The notes: generated by a model not told the origin, from the sequence alone. Shown: positions 8,891 to 18,182, counted from the stretch's first letter. The stretch: 64,000 nt of DNA from Lachnospiraceae bacterium (GCA_017526745.1 JAFXQX010000033.1:214685-278684); one strand, 5' to 3'. Translations and numbers: made by a program.

Positions 8891-10319
8891 TCGCCCTGCT
8901 CCTTACAAAAGAACCAAGCACGCCGACTACCGTCATCATATCCTTCCAGTTAAGGAGTATGACGATAAGGGTAAGTACAGCGCATATGATGTATTTTGCG
9001 GGAAGGTTTCCGACCATTGCGAGCATCATCGCGACCAGAACCGATATCCCCAGCACATCAGACAGAAGGTTATTCTCAAGCACCACATGCTTTCTTACAA
9101 ACCAATACGAAAAAGCCCACATGATACAGTAACTTATCGCAGTAGCGGCCGCAGCACCCATCGCCCCGTACCTGGGGATGAAGGCAAGATTCATGGCAAC
9201 GTTTGCGACGGCTCCTATCGATGTGGCTATACCCATGGACCGTGATTCCTTATGGGCAAGACATATCGAGCCCAAAAATCCGGTAAGGGCACCGAATATC
9301 ACCGAGATAAGAAGCGGCGGCACATAGACCCACGCATCATAGAAATCCTTTCTGAACATGAAGCGTGCTATCGGCTCCACCAGCAGTATCAGGAACGCAC
9401 AGCCGCTTACCATGAAGCTGTTGTATGTCCTGTACATCGTGGTGAAAAACTGAGCGCTTTTGTCATCCTTGTAGCTCTTTGTCGCCGACATCTGCCATGC
9501 CTGTGCAAATATCCTCTGGAATACCATGAGTATCGCGGGGATCTTGTAGGCGACGCCGTAGACTCCGTTTACAGCAGCGCCGCAGATGGCGAGCACCATA
9601 TATCTGTCGGCGGCGTTGTTGATCCAGCTTCCGGTTGAATATGCGATCATCACGGTGCCGTATTTAAGCATCTCTTTCTTCAGTTCGTCATCCTCCGAAA
9701 GAGGAGGAACAACGCCCGCACTCTTTCCGATGATCAGCATAAGGACGGAAGATAATGCAAACGATATTATCTGGGAGAAGATGTATCCGTTAAGGCCGAT
9801 CCGAACCACAAGCAGGAATATGATGTTGGATACGATCATAACAAGCGTGGAGCAGACTGACCCTATGACAACGACCGGTACCGCCTCGCATCCCTGGAAA
9901 TACAGGATGAGGAACTCATAAAGTGAATTTGCCGCATAAAGGAGTGCGAACAGCAGGAGATACCGGCGTATCTCCATGCCCGAAAAAGCAAACATTATAA
10001 TGCACAGACCGACGACAAGCGCATCGCCGCGAAGCACATACCGAAGTCCGGTCTTTAATATCCCGCCCCGGCGCCCGGCATATTCAATGCCGAAGCGCAG
10101 CGCCGCCTCGCCCATGTTGAGAGTAAGTGCCGGAACGAGCAGCAGGAGGGTTACCTGCATCACATCGGCGATACCGTATTCATATGTCGTAAGGACATCC
10201 GTATAGAGCGGTACCAGCAAAAAGACCAGTATCTTCGACACGAAATTACTGATCGAAAACAGGGCTATATTGTCGGCCAGGTATCTGTACCTGCTTTTCT
10301 TTTCAGGACTGCCGCTCAT
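8877..10319 (-). CDS. Wzx-type polysaccharide flippase, second copy in the operon
   Basis: A 480-residue polytopic membrane protein from ATG 10319, which has GGAG eight bases upstream; a longer reading from 10373 lacks support. The N-terminus FSISNFVSKILVFLLVPLYT followed by DVLTTYEYGIADV is characteristic of MOP-superfamily flippases, with 12-14 membrane segments along its length. It overlaps the end of the Wzy-like gene at 10303 by 17 bases and is overlapped by copy A of the ligase/polymerase, so the three form a compact wzy-wzx-wzy block. Sequence differs strongly from the flippase at 288-1742, suggesting different substrates. Confidence 0.85.
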   Translation of the reverse strand: MSGSPEKKSRYRYLADNIALFSISNFVSKILVFLLVPLYTDVLTTYEYGIADVMQVTLLLLVPALTLNMGEAALRFGIEYAGRRGGILKTGLRYVLRGDALVVGLCIIMFAFSGMEIRRYLLLFALLYAANSLYEFLILYFQGCEAVPVVVIGSVCSTLVMIVSNIIFLLVVRIGLNGYIFSQIISFALSSVLMLIIGKSAGVVPPLSEDDELKKEMLKYGTVMIAYSTGSWINNAADRYMVLAICGAAVNGVYGVAYKIPAILMVFQRIFAQAWQMSATKSYKDDKSAQFFTTMYRTYNSFMVSGCAFLILLVEPIARFMFRKDFYDAWVYVPPLLISVIFGALTGFLGSICLAHKESRSMGIATSIGAVANVAMNLAFIPRYGAMGAAAATAISYCIMWAFSYWFVRKHVVLENNLLSDVLGISVLVAMMLAMVGNLPAKYIICAVLTLIVILLNWKDMMTVVGVLGSFVRSRASGKK

Positions 10320-11499
10320 TATCTTCTCCGTCTTCTGCCAAACGTTCGCGTATTTTGTTAAAGTTTGCCGCAAGGAGCAGGAACATCACGTTCATCGAGT
10401 AATCGGTCCATATAAGATCGACGTCGATATACGATTCGATGCATACCGCAAAGACCGCTGCGAGCGCGGTCACTGCCATGTTTCGTGCAGCAATTTGGTC
10501 CGTGGCAGCAAAAAGGTTTCGGTACATCAGATATATGGTAAGGGCAAAAACTATCACCCCGTGAATGAACAGGATGTTAAGCATCGCATTGTGTACGTTG
10601 AATTCAAAAAACGAAGTGATCGTAACGTTTGTGCCTATGCCGGTAAGGGGCTTTTTGCGGAACATCTCCCACATCTCGAGCCATATGGCCTCACGTCCCG
10701 AAAACACGTTTTTGTAGAAGAAGGGCATCTTAAAGTTCGCCCCGCTCTTTCCGACGATCATATAAGCTGCGGCAAATGCGAGCGATCCGAATGTCGCGAT
10801 GATAAAGACCGTATTGAAAAAGGATTTTTTCTCCCACAGCCTTTTGGGGATAACAAACCGCAGCACAAAAAAAGCAAGGAGCATCGCAAACGCTCCGCGC
10901 GACCTGTGATAAAGGCTGATCTGAAGGCACTTTACAAGGGCGATCACGATAAATAGCTGCGCTGCCTTATACCTTTCGGCAAGCCCTTCGAAAAATACGA
11001 ACACGCACATCATCGAGAATACGGTAAACGTCGCTGCCGTGTTAGTGTTCATGGCAAACGATGTGTAATCGGCAAACATCCACGTGTAAACACCGAAGAA
11101 CCACCAGATGAGCATGCCGGTATAGACTGCGCCAAAGAGCCACAGCTGCCATTTTTCAAAGCTCATAACGGATGACAGGTAAAAGATCATGGCAAAGTTT
11201 ACGGCCACAAAAAAGCAGCCGTAACCGCTGTCTACGATAAGGATGTTCGCAGCCGTCACAACTGCCAGTGCGATAAGCGCGATAAGACCTTTATCCTTAT
11301 CCTTCAGACGGTCCATGATATTGACATTGACCAAAAATACAAGAACAAGTATCGCAAACACGAAAAGACCCACATATTTTTCCGTCATTCCGTAAAACTT
11401 AGGGACGAAAAATGTGAGCGTATAGAACACGAACAGTATGAGAAGAAGTATGGTCGTTATGACAGCTTTGACATCAGTTCTTCGCTTCTTTTCTTCCAT
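10303..11499 (-). CDS. O-antigen ligase/polymerase family membrane protein (Wzy/WaaL-like), copy B
   Basis: A 398-residue protein from ATG 11499 (GGAG eight bases upstream). About 11 membrane segments; the outer loop carries SGREAIWLEMWEMF, KPLTGIGTN and FNVHNAMLNILFIHG, the same blocks in the same order as copy A at 7721-8890. The role is polymerisation of undecaprenol-linked repeats or transfer of the finished glycan. Two such enzymes in one operon usually mean one polymerase plus one ligase, or two linkages; the sequence does not say which. Overlaps the GT4 gene upstream by 43 bases. Confidence 0.8.
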   Translation of the reverse strand: MEEKKRRTDVKAVITTILLLILFVFYTLTFFVPKFYGMTEKYVGLFVFAILVLVFLVNVNIMDRLKDKDKGLIALIALAVVTAANILIVDSGYGCFFVAVNFAMIFYLSSVMSFEKWQLWLFGAVYTGMLIWWFFGVYTWMFADYTSFAMNTNTAATFTVFSMMCVFVFFEGLAERYKAAQLFIVIALVKCLQISLYHRSRGAFAMLLAFFVLRFVIPKRLWEKKSFFNTVFIIATFGSLAFAAAYMIVGKSGANFKMPFFYKNVFSGREAIWLEMWEMFRKKPLTGIGTNVTITSFFEFNVHNAMLNILFIHGVIVFALTIYLMYRNLFAATDQIAARNMAVTALAAVFAVCIESYIDVDLIWTDYSMNVMFLLLAANFNKIRERLAEDGEDNERQS

Positions 11500-12455
11500 G
11501 AACACGACTCCATGTCGATCCCCTGCGCAAGTCTCGCGGCATTGGGATCTTCTATCAGGCCTTTTATCTTTCGGGCGATCTCTTCGGGATCTTCGCAGTT
11601 ATCGATGATATCCCCATTCCTTGTGCCTTTTATGATACCCAGGGCACCGGCGTGCCGGGAGATCAGGGCCGGGCATCCGAGAGATACGGATTCGACAACT
11701 GCCAGGCCGAATGTTTCAAAGCAGCTGTTCTGCACAAAGACAGCCGCCTGCAAAAACAGCTTTTCCGCCTCATCAAACGGCACGATGCCGAGGTTTCTTA
11801 CAAAGTCAAAAGATGCGATAATATCCGAATCGGCTCCGGTATCACCGATGACGCACAGGTACATTTCGGGGTCATAGTCCCTGCGAAGTATCTCTACAGC
11901 TTCGCATATCCGCGTTATCCGCTTTCTCGGCATGCCTCCGCCGATCGTAAAGATCATGTGTCTGTCTCTGACCTTACCGTTATCATCATGTGCGGATCTG
12001 TTTAAGAGTTCCTCGTCTATCCCGTTATATACATAATCGACCTTTTTCGCATGCATGGGGTAGAATTCCCTGAGAAAATCAGCAAAGGTCCTGCTCACCG
12101 CAATGATACGGTCCGAAAGGACCAGCGTCTGCCGCTCAATCCTTGTCATCTCCGGATCTTCCTCGAGGTTGATCTCGTTTTCGTACTCGACGCACCCGTG
12201 CATAAGATATGCACTCTTCTTTCCGAGATGCTTTGCGAGCTTTAAGCCAAGGATGTTCTGCTTCGAATACCCGGAATATACGACAACGTCTGCAAGAAAG
12301 GTCTTTACAACAATCTCCAGAACACGAAGCATCTTGTTCCTGAACTTCTGATAAAGCGTTCCTTCCGGAAGATTACGGATATAGTATTTGGTTACGTTTG
12401 CGGGCCCCGTACCGGATACGGAATCTCCCGCAAAAAATATCCTTACAGGTTTCAT
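11457..12455 (-). CDS. Glycosyltransferase family 4 (GT-B)
   Basis: A 332-residue GT-B enzyme if ATG 12455 is the start; a TTG five codons upstream is the other choice. N-terminal glycine-rich loop FFAGDSVSGTGPANV binds the acceptor side. The C-terminal domain (about 165-310) has IFTIGGGMPRKR, CVIGDTGADSDI, and the GT4 EX7E motif in CFETFGLAVVES with following SLGCPALIS. It starts two bases after the upstream GT2 stop. Substrate unknown. At 332 residues it is slightly short for the family but both Rossmann domains are complete. Confidence 0.85.
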   Translation of the reverse strand: MKPVRIFFAGDSVSGTGPANVTKYYIRNLPEGTLYQKFRNKMLRVLEIVVKTFLADVVVYSGYSKQNILGLKLAKHLGKKSAYLMHGCVEYENEINLEEDPEMTRIERQTLVLSDRIIAVSRTFADFLREFYPMHAKKVDYVYNGIDEELLNRSAHDDNGKVRDRHMIFTIGGGMPRKRITRICEAVEILRRDYDPEMYLCVIGDTGADSDIIASFDFVRNLGIVPFDEAEKLFLQAAVFVQNSCFETFGLAVVESVSLGCPALISRHAGALGIIKGTRNGDIIDNCEDPEEIARKIKGLIEDPNAARLAQGIDMESCSWKKRSEELMSKLS

Positions 12456-12456
12456 G

Positions 12457-13245
12457 TCACTTTTCGTCAAGGTACTGTCTTCGTCCCGAAAGCATGGCCG
12501 AAAGGGCCCCGAACATTGTCAGATTATCTTTATACAGCTTCCTTTTTCGAACCGCATACTGGATCATGAGCAGGATGGAAAACGTGCGGGTCATTGCCGC
12601 GAAGTTTGCACCCCTTGATATGAAAAAGTCCCTGTCAAAGCCTTTAAACCACGTGGACTGTTCGGCTCTTACCCCGGCTATCATCTCGGGCACATACACG
12701 ATCTTTTTGCCCCGCTTTAAGCAGTCGTACAGGAAGATGTTCTCTTCACCCTGAAAATACTTAGCGCCCGCTCCAAACATCTCGTTAAAGGAGATGCCTT
12801 TTATGCTGTCCTTCTTAAATGCTATCTCCGGTGAGAATATCTTCATCACCGAAAGATAGCCCATTCTTCTGTCGTGTTTAAATACGGGAGTCTGCCGTTC
12901 GGGACGCTTGACAAAGAACACGATAAGGTCCGCATCGGGGTGGCGCGAAAAGGCATCGTTTATTATCCTGTCGTAATCGCTTACGTACTCGACATCGTTA
13001 TCGCACAAGATACAGACGGGACCTTTGGCGTAGGAAAGGGCCATATTCCGGCTCTTTGAAAGCCCCCGTTCTCTTGTCTTAACATAACAGATATCAGAAT
13101 GTCCGCCTGCGCTGTCCCGCACGGATCTGCGGACATCCTCACTGTCACACTGGTTGATCACGACACAGTCGGTATGTATGAACAGGGTATCGATATAGTC
13201 TTCGTTTTCGAGGAACATTGCCGACAGAAGGACTTCGGGACCCAT
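12457..13245 (-). CDS. Glycosyltransferase family 2, divergent
   Basis: A 262-residue protein with GT-A features but a divergent front end. The usual N-terminal SVIIPVYN strand is replaced by MGPEVLLSAMFLENEDYIDT, while the later blocks ERGLSKSRNMALSYAKG and CILCDNDVEY (the DxD-equivalent) are clear. A GEENIFLYDCLKRGKKI block matches the acceptor-side region of other GT2 enzymes. AGGAGG upstream supports the start at 13245, immediately after the preceding gene's stop. It is likely a genuine transferase with an atypical first strand rather than a truncation, since the start has a strong ribosome site. Confidence 0.75.
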   Translation of the reverse strand: MGPEVLLSAMFLENEDYIDTLFIHTDCVVINQCDSEDVRRSVRDSAGGHSDICYVKTRERGLSKSRNMALSYAKGPVCILCDNDVEYVSDYDRIINDAFSRHPDADLIVFFVKRPERQTPVFKHDRRMGYLSVMKIFSPEIAFKKDSIKGISFNEMFGAGAKYFQGEENIFLYDCLKRGKKIVYVPEMIAGVRAEQSTWFKGFDRDFFISRGANFAAMTRTFSILLMIQYAVRKRKLYKDNLTMFGALSAMLSGRRQYLDEK

Positions 13246-13998
13246 CTACACCCTCCTTGCAACAGCCCTTACGGCCCAGAATACAAAGCACCAGCAGCTG
13301 TAGAAAAAGCCGAGATGCTCAACCCTGCGGTAAAGGTTCCATATACGGCGGAGCGCTTCTATCTTGTTGGAGGATAGCGATCTTCCTATACGCCTGTAAA
13401 GAACAAGGCTTCTGTTAAGTCCGTATGCCTTCTCCTTCTTGAGGACCTTCCACCAAGTGGCCGTATCCTCGCTCTTGACATAGGGCATCATGATGTCGCT
13501 CTTATCAAGCTTTGTCATGTCAAACATGACGGTGCTCGTAAATATCGTCGTGTTCTTAAGCGCTTCCCTGTATCCTATCGTTTCGGGGACATGCACTATC
13601 CTGCCAAGTCCTCTTCCGCCCTCATCCGCGAACTCATACCCGGTAAATGAAAAGGCGGCATCTTTTTCTTTCATGAACGCAATCTGGAGTGCGAGCTTAT
13701 CTGCATCCCACAGATCATCCGCATCTATGAATGCGATATATCTGCCCCGGGCCTTTTCGATGCCGGTGTTTCTGGCGCCCGCTGCGCCTTTTGTAAGCTC
13801 ATTGGAGTAAAGCTTTACCTTGTCGGAGGAAAATCCTTCGATCACTTTGCGGCTGTTATCTACCGATCCGTCATCGACAAGGATGAGCTCCAGATCCGTA
13901 TACGTCTGCTGTAATACAGACATGATCGTGTCGGCAATATAAAGCGATGCATTATATACCGGCACGATCACGCTTACCATCTCATTCATCCGATCCAC
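13246..13998 (-). CDS. Glycosyltransferase family 2
   Basis: A 250-residue GT-A enzyme. MVSVIVPVYNASLYIADTI opens the fold, followed by ELILVDDGSVDNS, GAAGARNTGIEKARG and the metal-binding FIDADDLWD. The start is probably GTG 13998, because AGGAG sits six bases before it; ATG 13989 and 13980 lie further away. It overlaps the stop of the sugar-phosphate transferase gene by 17 bases, so it probably adds the second sugar or one soon after. Donor unknown. Confidence 0.88.
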   Translation of the reverse strand: MDRMNEMVSVIVPVYNASLYIADTIMSVLQQTYTDLELILVDDGSVDNSRKVIEGFSSDKVKLYSNELTKGAAGARNTGIEKARGRYIAFIDADDLWDADKLALQIAFMKEKDAAFSFTGYEFADEGGRGLGRIVHVPETIGYREALKNTTIFTSTVMFDMTKLDKSDIMMPYVKSEDTATWWKVLKKEKAYGLNRSLVLYRRIGRSLSSNKIEALRRIWNLYRRVEHLGFFYSCWCFVFWAVRAVARRV

Positions 13999-15349
13999 TT
14001 ACGGCTCCTTCGGTTTCATCGGCAACCCCTTCGGCACTGCCGATCAGGAACAGGGTCTTTATCGTAAGAATAATGAGTCTCAGATCCAGCCACACCGAAA
14101 AGTTCTCGATATAGTAAAGATCGAGCTTTAATTTATCGTAAGGCCTCGTATTGTACTTGCCGTAGACCTGGGCATATCCGGTGATCCCCGCCGTAACCTT
14201 CGTCCTGTAGGAAAACTCGGGCATTTTACGGATGTATTCCTTTATGATCTCGGGGCGCTCCGGGCGCGGCCCTACAAAGGACATGTCTCCGGCAAGGACG
14301 TTGAACAGCTGGGGCAGCTCATCGATGCGCAGCTTCCTTATGACCTTTCCTACCGGAGTGATCCTGTAGTCATGTTTTGATGCAAGCCTTGCAACACCGT
14401 CCTCTTCGGCATGCTCGATCATGCTTCGAAACTTTATGATCTTAAACTCGCGGTTTCCTCTCGTACATCTGACCTGTTTATAGAACACGCTCCCGCCGTC
14501 GCACGCTTTGACGCATATGGCCGTGATCAGCATTATGGGGGACGTGATCACGATCATTACGATCGCAAGAACTATATCAAACAGCCTCTTTATGATCCTC
14601 TGCTCGGCCTCGACCGGATCGGCCTTCGTGTAAAGAAGCGGTGTGTCAAACAGATGAAGGTTCTGGGATCCCTTTAATACGATATCCATGATCTTGGGCG
14701 AAACATATATGTCGACATCGCTCTCATAGCAGCACTTGAACACCGCATTCCTTGATTCATTCGGAATATCCCACAGCATAACGGCTTCATGATGCGGCAC
14801 TTCTTCGCATATCGTTTCGATATCCTCGGTAACCTTCATGGACTTGGTCACCTTGAACTGATGCCGTCTTGTGGCAAATTTTTCCAGAATGGTATCCTGA
14901 TTGGTGCCCCCGTATACGAGGAGCACATCGACCGGGGGGAAGAACATCCGGTACAGCAAGGTGGATGCGATGATCCACAGACCTACGGCAAAGCACTGAA
15001 CGATCATCCCCGTAAGAAGCGGGATAATAGTCGGAAAACGGTAAGAGAGCAGGCAGATGATGCCGTAGAAGATCACGTTTGTGATAAGCGTCGCAAACCC
15101 TTGCGACAGGGTCAGCTCGATCATGCGGAAGCTTCCGATCTTGAGGCCCCCGTACATGGCTGACGAGAACAAGAGTATGATAAAGTAAACTGCCGCAATG
15201 AAAATATGGCCCCAGAAATAGAAAGCCTTGGGGATGCCGGTATTGTAATGCCAGTACCATACGTACAGCATTATGCCGGTCTCGATCGCAAGAATGATGA
15301 TCGATGACGCGAATATATATGATCTTTTCTCGAACTGTTTCCGGTTCAA
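13982..15349 (-). CDS. Polyprenyl-phosphate sugar-1-phosphate transferase, WbaP/WcaJ type (initiating enzyme)
   Basis: A 455-residue exopolysaccharide-type initiating transferase. The N-terminus has four to five membrane segments, the middle (about 130-240) is a nucleotide-binding-like domain, and the C-terminal catalytic part (about 255-440) has KRLFDIVLAIVMIVITSPIM, KIIKFRSM, KLRIDELPQLFNVLAGDMSF and VGPRPERPE. The family moves a hexose-1-phosphate from a UDP-sugar onto undecaprenyl phosphate, starting each repeat unit. It seems to use a TTG start at 15349: the preceding gene's TAG lies just upstream in frame, no in-frame ATG occurs nearby, and GGGAG lies nine bases away. Confidence 0.9.
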   Translation of the reverse strand: MNRKQFEKRSYIFASSIIILAIETGIMLYVWYWHYNTGIPKAFYFWGHIFIAAVYFIILLFSSAMYGGLKIGSFRMIELTLSQGFATLITNVIFYGIICLLSYRFPTIIPLLTGMIVQCFAVGLWIIASTLLYRMFFPPVDVLLVYGGTNQDTILEKFATRRHQFKVTKSMKVTEDIETICEEVPHHEAVMLWDIPNESRNAVFKCCYESDVDIYVSPKIMDIVLKGSQNLHLFDTPLLYTKADPVEAEQRIIKRLFDIVLAIVMIVITSPIMLITAICVKACDGGSVFYKQVRCTRGNREFKIIKFRSMIEHAEEDGVARLASKHDYRITPVGKVIRKLRIDELPQLFNVLAGDMSFVGPRPERPEIIKEYIRKMPEFSYRTKVTAGITGYAQVYGKYNTRPYDKLKLDLYYIENFSVWLDLRLIILTIKTLFLIGSAEGVADETEGAVSGSDE

Positions 15350-15355
15350 ATCCTG

Positions 15356-16231
15356 CTACTCCCTGCCAAAAAGAAGCAGAAACCCTCCGTACAGGCATCC
15401 CGCAAAAATATCCGCAAATCTCAACCGGGTGCCGCGAAATATCGGATGATGCGATCTTTTCGCATATATGACATAACGCCCCAGATACTTAAGCCTTAAC
15501 AGGCCCGGCGGCGTAATACAGGCTCTCTGCTCGTAATAAAGGTAAAAAGCATTGACGTTTTCGCGCTTCAGCTTTTTGACGGATAATGTGTACCCGTCAT
15601 CGGTGATAGTGCATACCGTGATTATCTTCGGCAATACCGCGAGCACACATATCTGATCTATTTTATCATAAATGTAGTCTTCGGGCACGTATTTTTCGCC
15701 CTCGATCTCAGGGAATAAATGATCTTTGAGAATGTCGGTCCTGTACATGAGCGTAGTCTCGCCCGAAAAGCCGTTGAGGTACAGATCGTACAGTTTCGAA
15801 ACCCTGACGTTTGGGAAGTCGGTATCGGACAGTATCTTCTCGTCCGTGCTTCCTTTATGTGCGACCACTCCGCCTATGTTCACATCATGTCCGTATGTTC
15901 CGACCGCATCATCGTATGCTTTAAGAAGATCCTCGACTGCGGATCCGGTCAGATAGTCATCAGAATCAAGACATAGGAACAGTTCCGTTTCGCAAAGCCG
16001 GACCCCCGTGTTATGGGCACGCATCTTCCCGCCGTTTTCCCTGTAATGATACCTTATGGGGATGATGCCCTCATCGATCCACCCTTCCACGACCTTTCCC
16101 GTCATATCGGTCGATCCGTCGTCGACTATGAGCCATTCAAAATCCCTGACGGTCTGCTCCTTAAGGCTCTCGTATGCACGTGCAAGAAGGTCGCATCTGT
16201 TGTATGACGGTGTGAATACGGTAAGCCTCAT
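15356..16231 (-). CDS. Glycosyltransferase family 2
   Basis: A 291-residue GT-A glycosyltransferase. RLTVFTPSYNRCDLLARAYE, EWLIVDDGSTDMT, GGKMRAHNTGVRLCE and LCLDSDDYLTG give the complete nucleotide- and metal-binding set; the last is the DxD equivalent. The C-terminal region is basic with a short hydrophobic tail (GGFLLLFGRE). GGAGG lies before ATG 16231. The gene lies between the membrane-protein group and the initiating transferase. Substrate not predictable. Confidence 0.88.
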   Translation of the reverse strand: MRLTVFTPSYNRCDLLARAYESLKEQTVRDFEWLIVDDGSTDMTGKVVEGWIDEGIIPIRYHYRENGGKMRAHNTGVRLCETELFLCLDSDDYLTGSAVEDLLKAYDDAVGTYGHDVNIGGVVAHKGSTDEKILSDTDFPNVRVSKLYDLYLNGFSGETTLMYRTDILKDHLFPEIEGEKYVPEDYIYDKIDQICVLAVLPKIITVCTITDDGYTLSVKKLKRENVNAFYLYYEQRACITPPGLLRLKYLGRYVIYAKRSHHPIFRGTRLRFADIFAGCLYGGFLLLFGRE

Positions 16232-17121
16232 TTGAGCCTCCTGTAGCTGAATCTGTGCTCTACGCCGGTATAATCTATAAGTGAATACTCGTTTTGCTCC
16301 TTAAGATCGTACCTGTATATTACATGGGTGTCCGTCTGCCCTATCTCATAAAGGCCGGCGCGCTTTACGAATGAAGCCATCGGGTGACCCTTTGTAAGTA
16401 CAAGGTACTGTGTGCCCGTAGCCTCAAGGGCATCGGTGAATATATCGCTTCCGGTCTTCTGGTTCCTTACAAGTACGGCAAGGATCACATTTGTCGGCCT
16501 GTCCTCGTCCTCAAGCATCTCCTCCGTGTACGAGTAGTTCATCGCATAAAGGTATTCTTCCCTGTCTATAGTCAGAAGTATCTTGGGATCGTACTGTCTG
16601 ATCTCCATGTTGTACTCGTATTCATAAAATACTTTTGCATATTCCGTGCCGGAATCGTCATGGATGATACCGGCCGTCTCTATAAGCTCATCGGGGATCT
16701 TGTAGATGTTTTCGGCCACATCCAGGCCTTTGGCATATACGAAATTGCCTCCGAGGACAAACATCAGAAGTATCAGGGCAAGGGATGCCGCCTTTGTCCT
16801 TCCCGCAGGTGCACTTTCTATGATGATGACCGCGGCATACGGGACCAGAACTATGACCGGTGCTATCCAGAACAGCCTATAGTATTCGCTGCTGACATCG
16901 AATATCCTGTCAAGTATGAGAGGAACTGCAGGATCATACACCGTAAGGAGCAGCACTGCCGCTCCCGGGATAAACAGCTGTCTGTCGCGCTTTGATCCCT
17001 TTATCAGTATGATCAGGACCGCAATGAGGTACATGGCAAAATAACCCGTACCCGATGTGTACAGGTTAAGACACTTAAGCAGATAGCCTATTCCGTTTTC
17101 AAATACGTTTACGCCCTGCAT
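16228..17121 (-). CDS. Membrane protein, likely C-terminal half of a split DUF6077-like protein
   Basis: A 297-residue protein: about four membrane segments in the first 140 residues and a soluble C-terminal domain that ends ATGTQYLVLTKGHPMASFVK and TDTHVIYRYDLK. That C-terminal block resembles the end of the 238-residue protein at 19471-20187. Only two bases separate its ATG from the stop of 17124-18182. The minus strand is open in this frame back through the stop region, and one extra T in the TTTT run at 17133-17136 would fuse both genes into a protein of about 650 residues. A GAGG before the ATG would also allow separate translation. Function unknown; related polytopic proteins occur in glycan clusters. 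Confidence 0.6.
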   Translation of the reverse strand: MQGVNVFENGIGYLLKCLNLYTSGTGYFAMYLIAVLIILIKGSKRDRQLFIPGAAVLLLTVYDPAVPLILDRIFDVSSEYYRLFWIAPVIVLVPYAAVIIIESAPAGRTKAASLALILLMFVLGGNFVYAKGLDVAENIYKIPDELIETAGIIHDDSGTEYAKVFYEYEYNMEIRQYDPKILLTIDREEYLYAMNYSYTEEMLEDEDRPTNVILAVLVRNQKTGSDIFTDALEATGTQYLVLTKGHPMASFVKRAGLYEIGQTDTHVIYRYDLKEQNEYSLIDYTGVEHRFSYRRLK

Positions 17122-17123
17122 GA

Positions 17124-18182
17124 CTACCTCGGAAAAGTATAAACGGCATAATACCCTTTAACATACAATACGTAGACCAGCATCATCACAAGTTCCGGAA
17201 GGATACAAAGGAATATCTTCGGAAGAAGGGCAAATCTCTTTTTCATGAAAGCATACGGTATGAACAGCACGCAAACCTCTGCCGGGATGACCATATTTGC
17301 GGTCGAGCTTACAGCGGCGGTTCCAAGGCAGGTGATAAACAGCATGACTGCCGTGCTGTTTTCGGATGCTCCTGCGATCAGCATCATGTACAGCACGAAG
17401 ATCAGGACGACCGATACGTTTCCTACCACCGATTTACCCTCGTAGGTTCTCGTCATAAGGAAGTTGGATGTCGTATAGATGCTGATGAACATGAAATTGA
17501 TCATGGTCATGAAAGCGTACATCAAAAGTGCACGTCTGTGTTCGGGAAAGAAGTATCTGCATATGCAGACATAAAGCATATTGACCATTATCATTACTGC
17601 CGATGACATAACGGTCTTGGTCTCAACGAGTGCCGGAAGGCCTGTCAGCCGGCATATTGCGGCATCATTTACGTAATATGTGGCAAAAGCGTATCGAAGC
17701 TCGAAATGGTCCTGCCAGTTCCCGGTGAACGGATCATAAACATTTATCATGTTCGTATCGACGTTAGTAGTCACGTTTGCAACATAATATGCGGCATCAA
17801 GCGTGAAATTGTAGGTCATGACCGTCAGGATAACGGATAATGCCGTAATAAGGCATACGGTGGCCCAGAAGTAGGTGTTCTTCGATAATTCCTCCCGAAA
17901 GGCACGCACCCAGGCTGCCCAGTATTTTCCCTTTACCGCAAAAGAGGCGGCAGTAATGATCCCGCAGGGGACTACCCAAATGGCACAAAGGGTGGACAGC
18001 GGCCTGTAAGTAAACATCACGGGAAGGCACACTATGGCAAAGAGAGCATGGTATGCGAAAAATCCCACCGCCACTGTTACCGGTGCCGGACAGAGGCGTT
18101 TCTTTCCCATACAGAAGAAACTTCCGAACGCCAGGTACACTATGAGATTGACCATCAGCACAAGTGCCGCTTTTACTATCAT
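17124..18182 (-). CDS. Polytopic membrane protein (DUF6077-like), possibly N-terminal half of a split gene
   Basis: A 352-residue protein with about 10 hydrophobic segments. An outer loop holds TLDAAYYVANVTTNVDTNMI and NDAAICRLTGLP, similar to loop patterns of DUF6077-like membrane proteins with a GT-C-like shape; this family call is from memory and not certain. The start at 18182 has AAAGGA and overlaps the stop of the upstream gene. It ends abruptly in a membrane segment plus YAVYTFPR, with the continuation in another frame (see 16228-17121). No catalytic residues can be named. Confidence 0.6.
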   Translation of the reverse strand: MIVKAALVLMVNLIVYLAFGSFFCMGKKRLCPAPVTVAVGFFAYHALFAIVCLPVMFTYRPLSTLCAIWVVPCGIITAASFAVKGKYWAAWVRAFREELSKNTYFWATVCLITALSVILTVMTYNFTLDAAYYVANVTTNVDTNMINVYDPFTGNWQDHFELRYAFATYYVNDAAICRLTGLPALVETKTVMSSAVMIMVNMLYVCICRYFFPEHRRALLMYAFMTMINFMFISIYTTSNFLMTRTYEGKSVVGNVSVVLIFVLYMMLIAGASENSTAVMLFITCLGTAAVSSTANMVIPAEVCVLFIPYAFMKKRFALLPKIFLCILPELVMMLVYVLYVKGYYAVYTFPR

